From: Candidatus Enterousia intestinigallinarum
GTDB lineage: Bacteria; Pseudomonadota; Alphaproteobacteria; Rs-D84
Assembly (NCBI GenBank): GCA_944407095.1
Contig: OX097180.1
Coordinates: 682,001 to 746,000, forward strand
Reading direction: 5' to 3'
Length of the DNA stretch: 64,000 bases
Shown here: in pieces, positions 30,256 to 40,186 of the stretch
How the letters are laid out: each line of letters opens with the position of its first letter
Position numbering within the stretch: the stretch's first letter is position 1
Position numbers and translations under genes: made by a program
Notes under the pieces: generated by a model
The model's database searches: none
What the model saw: only the letters and a program-made list of their open reading frames with translations
What the model was told of the DNA's origin: nothing

Positions 30256-32469
30256 ATGAAAAGCCGTAATTTCGCAGAACACGTTAAAAATGCGATGGGG
30301 ACAGTATTTTTACTGGCCGGTGCGTTCTTTGTTTGTTCGACTTTATTGTCGATGCGCGCTGTGTTCGCTGATCCGATTGCGCCGACTGCAACCGTAACAA
30401 CGTCGTCAGCTGTTGCGTCGCCGCGTGCGGCCGGTAATGTTCGCACGTCCACTGCACGTCCGTCAACGGCGACGGCGCGTGGCACATCATCGAACGTTGT
30501 TTCGCGTGGAACCGCGAATACCAGTGGCGCAACAATATCGCGTGGAGTTGTATCGCGTACAGCGGCCGCCGTGCCAACAACATCGCGTACAACAACGACA
30601 AGTGGTACTGCATCACGTACAACAACCACGTCCGGGCGTCCAAGTGCGACCGCGTCGCGTACAACGGCAGCGACGACGACGGGACGTGCAACAACATCAC
30701 GTGGCAATTCTGCGCGTAATGTCGTGTCGCGCACAACATCGTCAAATGTTGCAAACGCGTCACGCAGTGTTGTTTCACGTGCGGGAACGACGGCGCGTGT
30801 TTCGCTGACGGGCAGTGCAATCCGTGGCAGCAAAGCCGCAACAAATTCCAGCACATATACATATCTGCAGAACAGATTGTACACGGGCAACTATTCTAAC
30901 ATCATTGATTCATCAACTGGGCTGATTTCTGCGGACGCATATAATAACTGTATGGAATCATACTATGCGTGTATGGATGAAATTTGTACCGCACGTAACG
31001 CAGCGCAGCGTCGTTGTGCCTGTGCTGGTCGTGTAAAGGCGTTTGCCGAAGCCGAGGCCGCCCTGGAACAGGCAAATGAAGAATTGATAAAGGTTTCTGG
31101 TGAATTGGCGTTGCTGATTGCGACCAAGGGTAAAGATGTCAGCCAGGCGTTTCAGTTGACAGATGCAGAAAAGGTTATGAACTGCGTTTCCTGGCAAGAA
31201 GTTACCAATCAATATGGCACAAATTCAGACGAGGCCATTGAATGGTGCAACAACCACGGAATCTATGGTACAAATGGTGCGGCACTGTCTTCGTGTGCTA
31301 AACCGTCATATTGTACTGAAACCGGAAATAACTTTGGGTTTAACATTGATAATATTGACGGCAGCAGCAGTGATATTTTGGCGTCTTTGCAATCTTGGGC
31401 CGATGCCAAGGAACAAACATTGACCATTATTACTGACGATACAGACAGTTTGACGTCCGCTTTTGAAGAATTGACCAACGTCGTCGGCAGTTTGGCTGGA
31501 ATTGACGGTGCGTTTGCAGATTCTGCAAATCTAAAGGATTCTTTGGCAGAAACGTGGGGCTATGAATTGTTTGAATATGCACACAACAACGTTTGCAACC
31601 GCGTATTGGATTCCTGCTTTAACGGGATTTATGAAGCGTGCGGCACACCGCCGTCTGGTGGAACCAAGTGCGGTAATGGCCGTTCACAGTGCCCGTATAA
31701 CTATAACAGTTATATATCCGTATCCAATACGGGATCGTATGAATTGAACTTCATCGAACCGGATACTGGATATACGGCGTCTAATTCGGCGACCTGCTTT
31801 GGATATACAACTGCGTCCGGCGATCCGTATGCCGATTTGCGTAAGCCCGTGGCCGACGCACGTCGCAGCATTATGCAGAAATATGCACTGGATGCAAACG
31901 CGGATTGCGATGCATATGGCGACCAGTTGAGTACAACTGCCCAGAACATCGGATATCAAAAGGTTGCAGCGCAACAGGCGTTACAGCAAAAGCGTTTGGA
32001 ATTCTATCAGGAAGAACAGGAAACTATCCTGACCGAAGCGACAACTGCTGGTACGAATTTCAACGAATGCTTAAGCGAGATATTCGATTGCTATGAAACC
32101 CAGGCGGATGCAGAGCCAAATTGGACAACGGCACGTATCAAAACATATTGTGCCCAGATTGCAAACGTTCCGCATTGCTATGAGACAATGATTTGCAATC
32201 CGTCCACATCGCAGTTCCGTGCGGTTATCGATGAACAGGATAGTGAACAGTGCAATAACAGCCAGGATTATGAACAGAATACCTGCCGCAATATCGTGAC
32301 ACTGAACGAAATCTTAAATGGTGTGAACGGCGCGACGGTATCTGATCCGTCAACACCGCTGTGCATTGGCACGGATGCCGACAAGTGTAATTCGGCAAAC
32401 CTGCGTGAACAGTGCTTGATAAACAATGCGGTAAAAGAAATCCGTGATTGGGAACCAAGCCGTGAATAA
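30256..32469 (+). CDS. secreted Ser/Thr/Arg-rich, cysteine-module protein A
   Basis: 737 residues with a long signal peptide (about 1-38) and a CAGGAGAG ribosome-binding site. Residues about 45-195 are low complexity, built from Thr/Ser/Ala/Arg units such as NVVSRT and RGVVSRT. The conserved module follows: YNNCMESYYACMDEIC, RRCACAGRVKAF, and a helix with ANEEL. The rest has further paired cysteines. The same order (disordered Arg/Ser/Thr region, then the CM.x.C/RCxC module) is seen in the protein at 33528, so they are paralogues. Function unknown; secretion is inferred from the signal peptide. Confidence 0.75.
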   Translation: MKSRNFAEHVKNAMGTVFLLAGAFFVCSTLLSMRAVFADPIAPTATVTTSSAVASPRAAGNVRTSTARPSTATARGTSSNVVSRGTANTSGATISRGVVSRTAAAVPTTSRTTTTSGTASRTTTTSGRPSATASRTTAATTTGRATTSRGNSARNVVSRTTSSNVANASRSVVSRAGTTARVSLTGSAIRGSKAATNSSTYTYLQNRLYTGNYSNIIDSSTGLISADAYNNCMESYYACMDEICTARNAAQRRCACAGRVKAFAEAEAALEQANEELIKVSGELALLIATKGKDVSQAFQLTDAEKVMNCVSWQEVTNQYGTNSDEAIEWCNNHGIYGTNGAALSSCAKPSYCTETGNNFGFNIDNIDGSSSDILASLQSWADAKEQTLTIITDDTDSLTSAFEELTNVVGSLAGIDGAFADSANLKDSLAETWGYELFEYAHNNVCNRVLDSCFNGIYEACGTPPSGGTKCGNGRSQCPYNYNSYISVSNTGSYELNFIEPDTGYTASNSATCFGYTTASGDPYADLRKPVADARRSIMQKYALDANADCDAYGDQLSTTAQNIGYQKVAAQQALQQKRLEFYQEEQETILTEATTAGTNFNECLSEIFDCYETQADAEPNWTTARIKTYCAQIANVPHCYETMICNPSTSQFRAVIDEQDSEQCNNSQDYEQNTCRNIVTLNEILNGVNGATVSDPSTPLCIGTDADKCNSANLREQCLINNAVKEIRDWEPSRE

Positions 32470-32471
32470 AT

Positions 32472-32499
32472 AAAAAACGGGGCAGATGCCCCGTTTTTT
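32472..32499 (+). terminator. rho-independent terminator
   Basis: Stem AAAAAACGGGGCA / TGCCCCGTTTTTT with loop GA. Confidence 0.88.
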
Positions 32500-32533
32500 G
32501 TTGCTGGTTGCTTGTAATTCGTTATTCGTATAT
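32500..32533. repeat. heptamer repeat relic
   Basis: Successive 7-bp units TTGCTGG, TTGCTTG, TAATTCG, TTATTCG: the complement of the ACGAGTM unit with decay. Confidence 0.5.
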
Positions 32534-32575
32534 TGGCTGTTTTTCGTATTTTGTCGAAACTTTTATGCAAAACAC

Positions 32576-32603
32576 TTGACTTTTTGAGCAAATATGTTAT
32601 TTT
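32576..32603 (+). promoter_or_regulatory. predicted promoter of rplU-rpmA
   Basis: TTGACT (32576-32581), 16-bp spacer, TATTTT (32598-32603). Confidence 0.5.
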
Positions 32604-32655
32604 TGTAGAAACTTTTGAACAAAACAGAACAAGAACAATATAAAAGAGAAAGAAT

Positions 32656-32955
32656 ATGAGCAACATTGCAATCTTTCAAACCGGCGGCAAACAGTATCGC
32701 GTAAAAACTGGCGATATTGTAAAGGTTGAAAAACTGAACGCCGACGGCACGGTCGAATTTGACCAGGTTTTGATGCTGGATGACAAGGTCGGCACACCGT
32801 TCGTTGATGGTGCGCGCGTCGTTGCCCAGGTTTTGGAACAGAAACGCGGGGATAAAATTCTGGTGTTCAAGAAAAAGCGTCGCCAGAACTATCGTCGTAC
32901 ACACGGACATCGCCAGCATATAACCGTACTGAAAATCACAGAAATCAAGGGCTAA
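32656..32955 (+). CDS. rplU: 50S ribosomal protein L21
   Basis: 99 residues, full length. It has the typical start [13 protein letters not shown] and the basic C-terminal [16 protein letters not shown] binding 23S rRNA. The ATG follows AAAGAGAAAG. It forms the usual rplU-rpmA pair, with rpmA 43 bp downstream. Confidence 0.97.
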   Translation: MSNIAIFQTGGKQYRVKTGDIVKVEKLNADGTVEFDQVLMLDDKVGTPFVDGARVVAQVLEQKRGDKILVFKKKRRQNYRRTHGHRQHITVLKITEIKG

Positions 32956-32998
32956 ATTTCTGGTTAAATATTGAATCAGAAATCAAAGGAGTTTAATT

Positions 32999-33265
32999 AT
33001 GGCACATAAGAAAGCGGGTTCGGCAACCACCAACGGACGCAATTCAGCGGGACGCCGACTGGGTGTTAAAAAATCCGGCGGCAGCCGTGTTATCCCGGGC
33101 AATATCATTATTCGCCAGCGTGGAACATCGGTTCATCCCGGCCTGAATGTCGGTATGGGCAAGGATCACACACTGTTTGCAAAAATTGCGGGCATTGTGA
33201 AATTCAAAAAGGGACTGGGCGACAGAAAGACAGTTTCTGTTATTCCAGAAGCCGACGCAAAATAA
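32999..33265 (+). CDS. rpmA: 50S ribosomal protein L27
   Basis: 88 residues; [16 protein letters not shown] and the [10 protein letters not shown] segment are diagnostic. The N-terminus starts directly at AHKK without the cleaved extension seen in Firmicutes. An AAAGGAG ribosome-binding site precedes it. No obg gene follows, unlike the common rplU-rpmA-obg order. Confidence 0.97.
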   Translation: MAHKKAGSATTNGRNSAGRRLGVKKSGGSRVIPGNIIIRQRGTSVHPGLNVGMGKDHTLFAKIAGIVKFKKGLGDRKTVSVIPEADAK

Positions 33266-33268
33266 ATC

Positions 33269-33293
33269 AAAACGGGGCATTGCCCCGTTTTTT
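33269..33293 (+). terminator. terminator of rplU-rpmA
   Basis: Stem AAAACGGGGCA / TGCCCCGTTTT followed by further T. Confidence 0.88.
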
Positions 33294-33297
33294 ATTG

Positions 33298-33473
33298 CTT
33301 GTTACTTGTAACTCGTTATTCGTAGTTATAGTAAATATTTTGTTATTCTGTGGGTGACAAAAATTAAATCAGCGGGCATTTTTAACACGAACATAAATAA
33401 AACTAGATTGCTTCGCTATGCTTGCAATTAGAAAATACATACGGGTCACGAGTAACGAGTTACGAGTAACTAG
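33298..33473. repeat. inverted ACGAGTM heptamer arrays with element relic
   Basis: Left array at 33298-33327 (TTACTTG, TAACTCG, TTATTCG), right array at 33447-33473 (ACGAGTA, ACGAGTT, ACGAGTA) in inverse orientation. Between them AGATTGCTTCGC ... TTGCAAT (33404-33428) resembles one end of the widespread TCATTGCGAGC palindromic elements. Otherwise no gene is seen in 33294-33527. Confidence 0.65.
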
Positions 33474-33510
33474 ACAACATTTTCGTCTTTTATGCGCGCG
33501 ATAGTTGTGT

Positions 33511-33516
33511 TATAAT
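33511..33516 (+). promoter_or_regulatory. -10 box of the 800-residue secreted protein
   Basis: TATAAT 11 nt before the ATG at 33528, with no ribosome-binding site between; the -35 element is weak. Confidence 0.4.
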
Positions 33517-33527
33517 TATGTAATAAT

Positions 33528-35930
33528 ATGAGAAGATTGCCCCTGTGCTTTTTCTTGATTGCGTTTTCTGCGCCGTTGGCCTTTGCCGACGGTACCACGA
33601 CCGTGTCGCGTGTAATTCCATCAACGACTGCAAACAATAACATATCGTCCACGACGTCTGCCACGCGGGGTGCCACAAACACCGTTTCACGGGGCAGTGT
33701 TTCGCGCACGACGACCGCGACCCAATCTGTTGCGCAAACGCCGGCCGCATCGACCGCCGATTCCGAAACCGCAACGGCGCGTGACACAACAACACGCACG
33801 GTGGTCAGTCGTACAGCCACATCAAATAACACGGCCAGTAACAATAATGTTGTACGCGTTGGTTCGCGTGTATTAAATCTGGGCGGGGAAAATACTTCGG
33901 CCACCGCCACTGCGACATCGCGTGGTTCATCCACAACCGTAAATTCGGGCGGCATTTCCCGTGCCGGAATATCCCAGACGCATACCAACAGTGCACGTGA
34001 AAATTTGGAAGCAACCGTCAACACCGTTGGTCGTAATGCACGTGTAGAGGCCGCCAGTATAAACAACAATCCCGCGGTAAAGCGTGCGGGATTGACGTTG
34101 CGCCCATCCACGGCCGAAGTTGGCGGTCGCGCTACGATTGCGGGGACAAATATTCAGACCGGGTCTAATATAGACGAACAGGTTCGCGGGGTTCAGTCGC
34201 GGGCCGCCGCTGTCACCCCAACCACCGAATCCATTGCCGAGGCAAAAGAACGCCTGGAACTTACATCAGATTTGAACACATCGTGTCAGCAGCAGTATAA
34301 CGACTGTATGGATCAGTTCTGTAATGTTATTGATTCAAATCAGGGACGTTGTTCGTGCTCGGCGAACTTGTCGAATTATACTGATGTGGAAGAAGCCGTC
34401 ACAGATGCCAACAACCAGTTAAACGATGTAGCACAGCGTATTCGCTATGTTGGCCTGTCTGCGGACGAAATTCGTGCTATTATGAACGAAACTGAGGCCG
34501 AAGAAGCGCTGTCCGGGGCCAAGGATACATCTGAAACCCGTAATATGTTGGATGAAATCGAGGCACTTATAAGTGATCCGACAAGTGTGTCGTCTTCGTC
34601 ATATTCTGGTTCGACATCTTTTGGGCTGGATATGGACTTGGATTTTTCATCGGATATTGCGGACATATTTAGTTTAGATTTCTTGAACACGGGAACAACC
34701 AGTTTTTCAAACCTGCGCGGTAAAAGCTTGTATGACGCGGCCAAGAACCGTTGCAAGACCGTTTTGACCAGTTGTGAAGCCGCTGGTGCCAACATAGACC
34801 AGATTTCTGCTAATTATGACCTGGCCATAGACAAGGACTGTATTGCATACGAACAGGGCCTGACCAAAATGAACGAAACGTTGGTATCAAATGTGCGCAG
34901 TGCGAACCTGATGCTGCAAAAGGCGCGTTTGGCCGTTATGCAGAACAAGAATCAATATGATGCCAAGGGCTGCATTGCGGCACTGGATACGTGTATGACG
35001 GATGAAATGGTTTGCGGCGCGGATTATACAAAGTGCCTTGACCCGACCAAGAAATATATTGATGAAAATGGCGATGTTGTCCTGGGACAGGATATTACCG
35101 ATATAACCGACTTTATGGAACGCTATAACAATGCGGCTATAGACAGCGAATTCCTGAAAAATTCGTACGGTATGGCAATCAACCCAGATAATTGTATCGC
35201 AGATGCGACGGATGCGGGTGATGTTGGAAATAATGGCGCGTGTGTCGTCAGTTACCTGTTAAAGAAAATAGGAACCAAGCAAAGTGTTACGGACGAAGGT
35301 TTGTGTCGTGCTGTTCTGGATAAATGCCAGGCATATACGTATGACGATCGCGGAAACTATCTGCCGTATAACGATGTTGTTGTGAATTATATTCAGCGCG
35401 CAATGGTAAATGTCCAGGCCGAACAGCGCCAGATTATTTCCGATTATGCGTCGAATTGTATGCTGGATGTTGCAAATTGCTATAACCAACAGGTGACCCA
35501 GGTAAATGCCTGGTCATCCAGTGCCAGTGTGAACAGTATCTATAACGTTATGCGTGGTGCGTGCCGTAATGTTGCGCTGACCTGTGCCTATGCGGTGTTT
35601 GACAATGATGCGACCAGTTGCCCGGAACAGACCAATGGCGACAGAACTGACACTCAAAATGATACGTGTATAAACAGCATATCGGAAATGTTCTATCAGT
35701 CACTGTTGTGCCCAGATAATTCGACATACCAGGTCACCGCCGGTACTGCTGGCGAAAACGGATATGTAAATGAACACTGCAAGTGCAATAGTGGCTATGA
35801 ACAGTTTGGCACCCAGTGCTTGACGGAGTGCCCAAAAGAATCAACACGTAATACGTATGGTTCGTGTACGTGTAATTCCGGATACACAATGCAAAACGGC
35901 GTATGTGTTTCAACTTCAACTGGTGATTAG
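33528..35930 (+). CDS. secreted Ser/Thr/Arg-rich, cysteine-module protein B
   Basis: 800 residues; signal peptide about 1-20 (cleaved after AFA). Residues about 22-230 are Ser/Thr/Asn/Arg-rich with VSR units (VSRGSVSRTTT). The module YNDCMDQFC ... GRCSCSANL with an ANNQL helix follows; next a domain with CIAALDTCMTDEMVCGADY that matches the CGADF modules of the protein at 7309. The C-terminus has EGF-like short cysteine repeats (CKCNSGYEQFG, CTCNSGYTMQNGVC). Paralogue of the product at 30256. Surface-exposed or secreted by inference; function unknown. Confidence 0.75.
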   Translation: MRRLPLCFFLIAFSAPLAFADGTTTVSRVIPSTTANNNISSTTSATRGATNTVSRGSVSRTTTATQSVAQTPAASTADSETATARDTTTRTVVSRTATSNNTASNNNVVRVGSRVLNLGGENTSATATATSRGSSTTVNSGGISRAGISQTHTNSARENLEATVNTVGRNARVEAASINNNPAVKRAGLTLRPSTAEVGGRATIAGTNIQTGSNIDEQVRGVQSRAAAVTPTTESIAEAKERLELTSDLNTSCQQQYNDCMDQFCNVIDSNQGRCSCSANLSNYTDVEEAVTDANNQLNDVAQRIRYVGLSADEIRAIMNETEAEEALSGAKDTSETRNMLDEIEALISDPTSVSSSSYSGSTSFGLDMDLDFSSDIADIFSLDFLNTGTTSFSNLRGKSLYDAAKNRCKTVLTSCEAAGANIDQISANYDLAIDKDCIAYEQGLTKMNETLVSNVRSANLMLQKARLAVMQNKNQYDAKGCIAALDTCMTDEMVCGADYTKCLDPTKKYIDENGDVVLGQDITDITDFMERYNNAAIDSEFLKNSYGMAINPDNCIADATDAGDVGNNGACVVSYLLKKIGTKQSVTDEGLCRAVLDKCQAYTYDDRGNYLPYNDVVVNYIQRAMVNVQAEQRQIISDYASNCMLDVANCYNQQVTQVNAWSSSASVNSIYNVMRGACRNVALTCAYAVFDNDATSCPEQTNGDRTDTQNDTCINSISEMFYQSLLCPDNSTYQVTAGTAGENGYVNEHCKCNSGYEQFGTQCLTECPKESTRNTYGSCTCNSGYTMQNGVCVSTSTGD

Positions 35931-35958
35931 AAAAAACGGGGAATAAGCCCCGTTTTTT
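35931..35958 (+). terminator. rho-independent terminator
   Basis: Stem AAAAAACGGGG / CCCCGTTTTTT with a 6-nt loop. Confidence 0.88.
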
Positions 35959-35988
35959 ATGTGTTACCCGTTTGATAACAAATCATAA

Positions 35989-36666
35989 TCAGGCCGTTAT
36001 TTTTTCCATAAATGCGTTATGCGCGTCCAATTCATCCGCGTGTGCAGGAAATTGGCGATGTGGAAAATTTGCACCGATTTTCGGGTGTGCCAAAAAATCC
36101 GCGTGCTGCTTTGCAATTATGTCCGCAACATCGGGTGCGGGTGCGGTGTTTTCTAGCTCCTTGTACACCTTGGCCAGGATTTCCGCGTCAATCAGCGCCC
36201 CGTGTGCGTCCGCACGTGCGGTCAATGATATTCCATACCATTTGGCCAGTGCGTCCAGTGAATAACTTTTTGGTCCAAATACACGATTGCGTGCAATTAC
36301 AATGGAATCAAATTGCTGTTCACGCGGAATCTGGGGCAATCCCACCAGTTGCAATTCGTGATTGATAAATGGAAAGTCAAAATCCAATCCATTATGCGCA
36401 ACAATCGGACTGTCCCCGATAAATTCCAGAAAACGTGGTGCCACGGCGGCCATTTTGGGTTTGTCTTCCAAAAAAGCGTTTGAAATTTTGTGAACCATAT
36501 ACGAATCAGGTGGAATTATTTTCCCGTCTGGATTGATGTATTCGTGAAAAGTGTTATCAGTTATATTGCCGTCAATCATTTCAACCGCGCCGATTTCAAT
36601 ACACCGGTCGCCGCGCATATATTCAAGTCCAGTTGTTTCAATATCAAAACAAATAACACGCCCCAT
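35989..36666 (-). CDS. dnaQ: DNA polymerase III subunit epsilon
   Basis: 225 residues. DEDDh exonuclease motifs: CFDIETTGLE at 6-15 (Asp and Glu of ExoI), HNGLDFDFPFIN (ExoII) and DAHGALIDAEILA (ExoIII His and Asp). This is the proofreading 3'-5' exonuclease of the replicative polymerase. The usual clamp-binding segment downstream of the exonuclease is not obvious. The gene is divergent from the PcrA-like helicase. Confidence 0.92.
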   Translation of the reverse strand: MGRVICFDIETTGLEYMRGDRCIEIGAVEMIDGNITDNTFHEYINPDGKIIPPDSYMVHKISNAFLEDKPKMAAVAPRFLEFIGDSPIVAHNGLDFDFPFINHELQLVGLPQIPREQQFDSIVIARNRVFGPKSYSLDALAKWYGISLTARADAHGALIDAEILAKVYKELENTAPAPDVADIIAKQHADFLAHPKIGANFPHRQFPAHADELDAHNAFMEKITA

Positions 36667-36694
36667 TTTTCCCGCCCTATAATAAAATATGTTT

Positions 36695-36722
36695 TTGTAA
36701 CTTTTGCTTTGTGTATTATAAT
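36695..36722 (+). promoter_or_regulatory. predicted promoter of pcrA/uvrD
   Basis: TTGTAA (36695-36700), 16-bp spacer, TATAAT (36717-36722), 15 bp before the ATG at 36738. Confidence 0.55.
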
Positions 36723-36737
36723 GGGTTGGTGAATTTA

Positions 36738-38864
36738 ATGCTAGAAAATCTTAATCCCGAACAAAAACTGGCTGTTGAAGCAACTGACGGCCCGTTGTTG
36801 GTGTTATCCGGCGCTGGAACTGGGAAAACACGCGTACTGACCACGCGTGTGGCGTATATATTAAATAATGCGCTGGCATTACCGTGGCAGGTTTTGGCCC
36901 TGACATTTACGAACAAGGCCGCTAATGAAATGAAGACACGCCTGGCCACGTTTTCAGATGGTGCGTCCTGGTATGCGTCTGATGTATGGTGTGGAACGTT
37001 TCATTCAATTTGCCTGCGTATATTGCGCGCAAATGCGGATGCGGCCGGCCTGCGCCGTGATTTTATAATATATGGCGAAGACGAACAGAAACGGATTTTG
37101 AAAAATGTTTTTGCCGAAATGGGTTTGGATATCAAGGATTTTAGCCCGTCTGATTGGGTGGAACGTATTTCATCGATAAAGGACAAGGGTCTGCACAGCA
37201 CTGAACATACATCTGATACAGCACTGAAGATATTAAACGCATACAATGCGGAATTGGCACGCCTGGGGGCGGTTGATTTCGGCGATATAATATTGCGCGT
37301 GTTGCAGTTGTTTGACGCATTTCCGGACATTTTGGCGCGTTACCAACGACAATTCAAATATATCCTGGTTGATGAGTTTCAGGATACCAACGCCGCCCAG
37401 ATGCAGTTTTTGCAAATGCTGACCCGTGGAATTGAAAATCCGAATATTTGTTGTGTTGGCGATGATGATCAGTCGATTTATTCTTGGCGTGGGGCGGAAA
37501 TAAAAAATATTTTGAACTTTGAACGTACATTTCCAAATGCACAAATAATTCGATTGGAAACAAATTATCGCAGTACGCCAAATATATTGGGGGCGGCAAA
37601 TTCTCTGATACGTCACAATACCGGCCGCCTGGGCAAGGATTTGCACACCGCACCAAATGCGCCGGCGGGTGAACCGGTTTATGTGCTGACCGTGCCAAGT
37701 GATTTTGATGAAGCGCGCCTGGTGTCCGATATAATTATGAGAAAATCGGACGATGAATCGTATTCAAATTATGCCGTTTTAATTCGGGCCGGTTCACTGT
37801 CGCGATTGTTCGAAGAAGAATTTACCGCACGCGGTATTCCGTATAAACTGATTGGCGCGACCAAGTTCTATGACAGGGAAGAAATAAAGGACGTCATTGC
37901 ATACCTGCGATTATTGGTGTACCCGTTTGATGATATGGCTTTCTTGCGTATAATTGGCAAGCCACGGCGTGGTTTTGGCCCGTCTGCGATTGCAAAGTTG
38001 CGCGCGGCGGGGGCTAATTTAATGGACGGCCTGCGCAAAGCATCCCTGACCCGAAAACAGCGCGCCGCGGCTGATGCGTTTTTATCCGCGTTTGATTTTG
38101 ACTGGCAATCAGTTCCACCGACGGATGCCGCGCAAAAATTATTGGATAATGCCGGTTATATACAAATGTGGCGTGAATCACGTGATGCGGACGCCACTGA
38201 CCGATTGGATAATATTCGCGAACTGATAACAAACGTTATTGCAAAGTATGATACTTTGCCGGAATTTTTGGAACACGCTGCGCTTATGATGACGGACGAT
38301 AATGATTCCGACGATGCCGCGCCCGTTGACGCGGTTAGTGTGATGACTATCCACGCGGCCAAGGGATTGGAATTTGACACCGTTTTTTTGCCCGCGTGGG
38401 AAGAGGGGATTTTCCCCAACGATATGGCCGTTCAATCCGGCGGGCTGGAAGAAGAACGCCGCTTGGCATATGTTGCGATTACGCGTGCCCGTCGTCGTGC
38501 GATTATAATAAATGCAATGTCGCGTATGGTGTTTGGCAACCGCCAGTATAATTCGCCCAGTCGCTTTATTACCGAAATGGATAATCACTTTTTAGATTTC
38601 CAGGGTGGCGCCCCGCGTGCATATAATTCATACCGGCCATATCAGCAATTTGACACATCAAATCGTCCGCGTGGTGCATCATATACTGCATCAAAACCAC
38701 GTCGTGCGCCGGTTGAACATAAATCGGCGGTTGGGCGCCTGGTTACACACGATGAAATGGGTGGTGGCGTTGTTATCGAAGATAATGGCGATATTTTGAC
38801 CGTTGCGTTCAAGACCAAGGGTATAAAAAAGGTTGCGCGTCAGTATATTAAATTTGCAGATTAA
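36738..38864 (+). CDS. uvrD: ATP-dependent DNA helicase, UvrD/PcrA type
   Basis: 708 residues from the ATG at 36738; upstream codons of the same frame lie inside the -10 box. SF1A helicase motifs in order: SGAGTGKTR (I), VDEFQDTN (II), GDDDQSIYSWRGA (III), LETNYRS (IV), VMTIHAAKGLEFD (V), YVAITRARR (VI). The C-terminal HDEMGGGVVIEDNGD segment is the Tudor-like RNA-polymerase-binding tail of PcrA/UvrD. It acts in nucleotide-excision and mismatch repair. The two names cannot be separated by sequence alone. Confidence 0.93.
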   Translation: MLENLNPEQKLAVEATDGPLLVLSGAGTGKTRVLTTRVAYILNNALALPWQVLALTFTNKAANEMKTRLATFSDGASWYASDVWCGTFHSICLRILRANADAAGLRRDFIIYGEDEQKRILKNVFAEMGLDIKDFSPSDWVERISSIKDKGLHSTEHTSDTALKILNAYNAELARLGAVDFGDIILRVLQLFDAFPDILARYQRQFKYILVDEFQDTNAAQMQFLQMLTRGIENPNICCVGDDDQSIYSWRGAEIKNILNFERTFPNAQIIRLETNYRSTPNILGAANSLIRHNTGRLGKDLHTAPNAPAGEPVYVLTVPSDFDEARLVSDIIMRKSDDESYSNYAVLIRAGSLSRLFEEEFTARGIPYKLIGATKFYDREEIKDVIAYLRLLVYPFDDMAFLRIIGKPRRGFGPSAIAKLRAAGANLMDGLRKASLTRKQRAAADAFLSAFDFDWQSVPPTDAAQKLLDNAGYIQMWRESRDADATDRLDNIRELITNVIAKYDTLPEFLEHAALMMTDDNDSDDAAPVDAVSVMTIHAAKGLEFDTVFLPAWEEGIFPNDMAVQSGGLEEERRLAYVAITRARRRAIIINAMSRMVFGNRQYNSPSRFITEMDNHFLDFQGGAPRAYNSYRPYQQFDTSNRPRGASYTASKPRRAPVEHKSAVGRLVTHDEMGGGVVIEDNGDILTVAFKTKGIKKVARQYIKFAD

Positions 38865-38889
38865 AAAATCCGCAGTTCGCGGATTTTTT
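38863..38889. terminator. bidirectional terminator
   Basis: Stem AAAAAATCCGC / GCGGATTTTTT with loop AGTTC, between convergent genes. The stop codon of the minus gene touches it. Confidence 0.88.
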
Positions 38890-40186
38890 ATTTTTTACCA
38901 CGCACGGTTTTAATAACAGATTTGCCCCATCCGCTGACATTGTTCCATAATTTTTTAACATCGCCACCGAATTGCTTGCCAAAACTGTCGTCAATTTTGC
39001 CGCCTAAGTCAGTTGCGATTTTGTCCGCGCGATTTGCCAGATATGCAACCAATGCCCCCGTCAGCAGAGTTATTATAAATCCGCTGTTTTCCAATGTTGG
39101 TACTGTTGCCGCCAGATTCGCATCAATCGTGCCCGACAGCAGTGCCGCGCACAGTGCAATCACAATCGACAGTGATACAAAATATATTGCCGCATTTATA
39201 AAGCGTTCAATTTGTCTTTGCAGGGATTCCGGCTTAAACAGTCCCAGAAAACCGTTGAATATATCGCCGACGATGCCTTTATATGAAGTTTTATTGATTG
39301 TTTCGGCAATGGCCGTGAACGGCAACATAAACACGCCCAGGAATAAATCTACAATCACCCCCAGTCCCATCAAGGCGAACTTAAATCCATTATAAATGAA
39401 TATTACAATAAATGCGGCGCCGACCAGTGTTGTAAATGCACTGGTGCCGATACCTGCAATCATCCATTTCCACCCAGCGGCAACGGCGGTGGCAAAAAAT
39501 CCAGACAGACGTGTCGGTACGCACAGCATATTTGCGGCGGCGTTTGCGTCCAGTATCATATTTTCGGAAATATTCGCCGCGGTATATGCGTGTATAGCCG
39601 CACACGTATCGGGCAGGTCCGCCCCCGCAGAATTTGCGACCGCGCCCAATATCAAATCGGACATATATGTTGCGACACTGATAATCGGACCCATTACCCA
39701 CATAAATATCTGGGCGGGGCCAAAGTTTAATATGATAATCCAGATTGCGACAACGGCGCCCTTTTTGACCAGGTTCACACCCAATTCCATTGCGCTGGAG
39801 CCACGGGTCATCATATTGTACGCTTCGAACATAATCCAGAATATATAGGCGATAATCATAAATATTACCGCAAATCGCACCAGTGACGAATCCAGTACAT
39901 CCGCAACCAACGATAATCCGTTCATCAGTGCCAGGCCGATTTTCGCCTCAATCGGGACATAGTCGGGCAACAGTTGTTTTGTCTGAAATTCAGATTGAAA
40001 TTCAGTCATATCGCCGGCGATGTCAGTATTGAACGCGTCCATATTTTCCGGTGTCATCCAATTACCATAGTCGCCAATCTCACTCATCGGCAGATTTGAC
40101 GCGGCACCAAACGCCACCGGCGAAATCAGCATAAATGCAGTCACCGCGATAATGATTTTGGTAAAGATGCGTTTTAATACCGTCAT
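38888..40186 (-). CDS. VirB6/TrbL-like T4SS membrane protein, copy 4
   Basis: 432 residues. Signal peptide (about 1-27), a soluble periplasmic segment, then six or more hydrophobic helices (from about 100 to 400) and a basic amphipathic tail ending KLWNNVSGWGKSVIK. This is the layout of VirB6/TrbL inner-membrane channel proteins of type IV secretion systems. A central loop carries two cysteines (DTCAAIHA and NMLCVPT). Last gene of a four-gene operon; its start is adjacent to the stop of the next gene upstream (40186). Confidence 0.7.
   Translation of the reverse strand: MTVLKRIFTKIIIAVTAFMLISPVAFGAASNLPMSEIGDYGNWMTPENMDAFNTDIAGDMTEFQSEFQTKQLLPDYVPIEAKIGLALMNGLSLVADVLDSSLVRFAVIFMIIAYIFWIMFEAYNMMTRGSSAMELGVNLVKKGAVVAIWIIILNFGPAQIFMWVMGPIISVATYMSDLILGAVANSAGADLPDTCAAIHAYTAANISENMILDANAAANMLCVPTRLSGFFATAVAAGWKWMIAGIGTSAFTTLVGAAFIVIFIYNGFKFALMGLGVIVDLFLGVFMLPFTAIAETINKTSYKGIVGDIFNGFLGLFKPESLQRQIERFINAAIYFVSLSIVIALCAALLSGTIDANLAATVPTLENSGFIITLLTGALVAYLANRADKIATDLGGKIDDSFGKQFGGDVKKLWNNVSGWGKSVIKTVRGKK

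Noticed and set aside
30201..30890. 229-codon open frame antisense to the secreted protein at 30256
   Set aside because: It mirrors the Thr/Ser/Arg low-complexity codons; its composition is Asp/Arg/Val-rich and no start signal is present. The same holds for the antisense frame at 33470-34111.
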